Shown here one piece after another: positions 57,778 to 59,466 of a stretch of DNA of 59,466 nucleotides. The notes under the pieces were generated by a model. It had not been told where the DNA came from and did no database searches. It worked only from the letters and a program-made list of their open reading frames with translations. A program made the position numbers and the translations under genes. The DNA comes from Patescibacteria group bacterium (lineage in GTDB: Bacteria; Patescibacteriota; Minisyncoccia; Moranbacterales; GWC2-37-73): positions 1 through 59,466 of the forward strand of contig JAKLIP010000004.1 of the NCBI GenBank assembly GCA_022709545.1, given 5' to 3'. The first letter of the stretch is position 1; every line of letters starts with the position of its first letter.

Positions 57778-58689
57778 CTATATCTTGAGATATCTGCGAA
57801 TAGCGATGAAACCGCTGATTGTTCCCAAAAGCACTCCCGACAAAAGTAAGCTGAAGAAAATTATGAAAAAGTGTGAAAGACAAAATGAAAAAATATCACC
57901 GCCGGAAATGCTACCTTCCGTTATTGGCGCTAAAAATTTTGAAGTAGCTAAAAGAGCAATCATGACAATTATAGCCGAAGAAATTCCATAGAAAATTCCT
58001 TCGAAAATAAAAGGCATGCGAATATACAGGTTTGATGCTCCAACCAGTCGCATAATTTCAAATTCCTGTTTGTGCGCGTACATCGTAAGTCGGATTGCGT
58101 TGAAGGTTATCAAAATTCCAATAAAGACAAAAACGATGCCGAGAGTGAGTCCGATTTTTTCTACCAAATTGATAATTGAAGTCAGCCGTCCTATGGCCAT
58201 CCTGTTTTCTTCAAAATCAATCCGGCTAACACTGTCGGAAAAAGTTGATCCGCTGATTGACTTGGTTATTATGTCGTATTGATCGGGAGAATTGGCTTTT
58301 ATCACCAAGGATGCCAAAAGCGGATTGTCTCCTAATTCTTCCAAGGCTTGCGAAATTGAAGGATTGTTGTCTCCAAGTTTTTTGAATTGTTCCAACGCCT
58401 GATCTTTGGAAACATATTCGATGGATTTTATTTCCTGATAGCCGACCAGTTTATTCTTTATTTCTAAAATGGCGTTTTCTTCAACATCGGGATTAAAATA
58501 GACACTGACATTGATTTTGTCCTGAATATTTTGCAGAACAATATTGGCAGTAACGCCCAGAATGGCCGTAACGCTTATTATATACAGCGATATAGCTAAA
58601 ACACTGACCGTCGCAAAACTGAGCCAGCCGTTGCGGCGGAAATTATCCAACCCTTCTTGAAATGTTCTTATTAGTTTTACTTTTTTCAT
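57778..58689 (-). CDS. ftsX: Cell-division protein FtsX
   Basis: The 303-residue protein has an N-terminal helix (FATVSVLAISLYIISVTAILGV), an extracellular domain of about 120 residues (VSVYFNPDVEENAIL, SIEYVSKDQALEQF) and three C-terminal FtsX-type helices with YAHKQEFEIMRLVGASNLYIRMPFIFEG. With FtsE it forms the ABC-like complex that activates peptidoglycan hydrolases at division. It lies 19 bases downstream of ftsE. Confidence 0.93.
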   Translation of the reverse strand: MKKVKLIRTFQEGLDNFRRNGWLSFATVSVLAISLYIISVTAILGVTANIVLQNIQDKINVSVYFNPDVEENAILEIKNKLVGYQEIKSIEYVSKDQALEQFKKLGDNNPSISQALEELGDNPLLASLVIKANSPDQYDIITKSISGSTFSDSVSRIDFEENRMAIGRLTSIINLVEKIGLTLGIVFVFIGILITFNAIRLTMYAHKQEFEIMRLVGASNLYIRMPFIFEGIFYGISSAIIVMIALLATSKFLAPITEGSISGGDIFSFCLSHFFIIFFSLLLSGVLLGTISGFIAIRRYLKI

Positions 58690-58708
58690 ATTCTATTTTA
58701 TTTTTTAT

Positions 58709-59389
58709 TTACACTGCATACTTCCCCTTGGCGTTGTCCCTGATTATTCTGCCTTTTTCCAGTTCAATCACGCGGCGATTTATTTTATCCACAATGCTTT
58801 TGTTATGAGAAGCCAGAAGCACCGTCGTTCCCATGCTGTTTATTTTAAGCAGGAGCTGCATTATTTCCATAGTTGAATTAGGATCCAGATTTCCGGTTGG
58901 TTCATCGGCTATTATTATTAGGGGTTTTCTGACAAAAGCTCTGGCCAAACAAACCTTCTGCTGTTCTCCGCCGGACAATTGTCTCGGATATTTTTCCATT
59001 TTATCACCCATGCCGACAAGATCCAAAATTTCCGGCACTAATTCCTGAATTTCTTCGAGCGATCCCTCTGAAACTTCCAAAGCATAGGCCACATTTTCAT
59101 AGGCAGTCTTTTGCGGAAGCAATTTGAAATCCTGAAAAACCGTTCCGATATTGCGGCGATAGAAAGGTAAGTGTTTGATTTTTATGGCATCCAAGGGACG
59201 ATCGTTAAAATAAACCGTACCGGTTGTCGGTTGTTCTTCGGCATAAACAAGCTTGAGCAAAGTTGATTTTCCCGATCCGCTGTGCCCCACGATTGAAACA
59301 AATTCTCCCTGCTCAATAGAAATATTAATATCTTCCAATGCTGAAAAATCTCCGGGATATATTTTTGAAACATTTTCAAAACGAATCAT
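58709..59389 (-). CDS. ftsE: Cell-division ATP-binding protein FtsE
   Basis: The 226-residue ABC ATPase has GHSGSGKSTLLKL (Walker A), TVFQDFKLLP (Q loop), LSGGEQQKVCLARA (signature), IIIADEPTGNLDP (Walker B) and LLASHNKSIV (H switch). It is the partner of FtsX, encoded just downstream. The start MIRFENVSKIYPGD is the usual one. A -10 candidate TATAAT lies upstream at 59451-59446, with its -35 outside the window. Confidence 0.93.
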   Translation of the reverse strand: MIRFENVSKIYPGDFSALEDINISIEQGEFVSIVGHSGSGKSTLLKLVYAEEQPTTGTVYFNDRPLDAIKIKHLPFYRRNIGTVFQDFKLLPQKTAYENVAYALEVSEGSLEEIQELVPEILDLVGMGDKMEKYPRQLSGGEQQKVCLARAFVRKPLIIIADEPTGNLDPNSTMEIMQLLLKINSMGTTVLLASHNKSIVDKINRRVIELEKGRIIRDNAKGKYAV

Positions 59390-59466
59390 ATTGAATTAGC
59401 TTTTAGGTTTTAGCTTATAGCTTATAGAAAAAACCTCACGATTAAATTATACCATAAATTAATTTT

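Noticed and set aside
1-59466. CRISPR arrays, tRNA or rRNA genes
   Set aside because: No regularly spaced direct repeats and no T-loop-like GGTTCRANTCC within a cloverleaf were found by eye; an exhaustive scan would need tRNAscan-SE and a CRISPR finder.
1-59466. Alternative genetic code with TGA as Gly (Gracilibacteria/SR1)
   Set aside because: TGA ends several intact genes at the expected family length (for example at 33957-33959 and 23478-23480), and no in-frame TGA is needed in any gene.

Overview
The window looks like part of a small-genome, AT-rich bacterium of the Candidate Phyla Radiation (Patescibacteria, Parcubacteria-like). Supporting signs are the gene families seen: short 85-residue GIY-YIG proteins, a four-helix-bundle (S23/bAvd-like) ORF in an intergenic repeat, several GT-C glycosyltransferases, a SpoIID-domain surface protein, and many genes without a Shine-Dalgarno (SD) sequence. 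TGA is used as an ordinary stop, so the code is the standard bacterial one. The placement is my inference; no 16S rRNA or ribosomal protein gene is present to test it.

Region 1 (1-20 kb) is a cell-surface glycosylation locus: a predicted lipoprotein, a thymidylate-kinase-like protein, a Wzx-type flippase, four GT-C membrane glycosyltransferases, two calcineurin-like phosphoesterases each sitting directly upstream of a GT-C gene, an AglD/LPG-synthase-like membrane protein, a GT4, UDP-glucose dehydrogenase, a polyprenyl-phosphate glycosyltransferase (GT2) and a SpoIID-domain protein with a Lys/Tyr-rich arm. Together they could make lipid-linked sugars, flip them and transfer them outside the cell.

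Region 2 (20.7-46.8 kb) is accessory. It holds (a) a tight seven-gene minus-strand operon (23.5-30.1 kb) whose content resembles a peptidyl-nucleoside or aminoacylated-sugar natural-product pathway: a nucleoside-deoxyribosyltransferase/CMP-hydrolase-like enzyme, DegT aminotransferase, methyltransferase, GT4, APH-type kinase, a stand-alone class I LysRS-like catalytic core and a GT-B enzyme, facing a convergent ABC-F ATPase; (b) an Erm-like 23S rRNA methyltransferase plus ABC-F operon behind a consensus promoter; (c) a radical-SAM RiPP locus with an RRE-containing maturase and a precursor carrying a YxxP leader motif; (d) a second radical-SAM/SPASM gene with a 46-residue Cys-rich precursor-like peptide; plus a SET-domain protein, histidine kinase, M28 peptidase, EamA exporter, two Fic proteins and several gene relics.

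Region 3 (46.9-52.7 kb) has a Cys/acidic tandem-repeat membrane protein, a GIY-YIG ORF bracketed by inverted repeats, a LuxR-type response regulator and a secreted protein that share a promoter/operator design, an MFS transporter, a GNAT enzyme and two copies of a 126-bp MITE-like element. Region 4 (52.7-59.4 kb) is housekeeping: ispD-ispF-ispE, ispG, glycyl-tRNA synthetase and ftsE-ftsX. No tRNA, rRNA, CRISPR array or full-length transposase was seen. All functional calls rest on motifs read by eye; no database search was possible.
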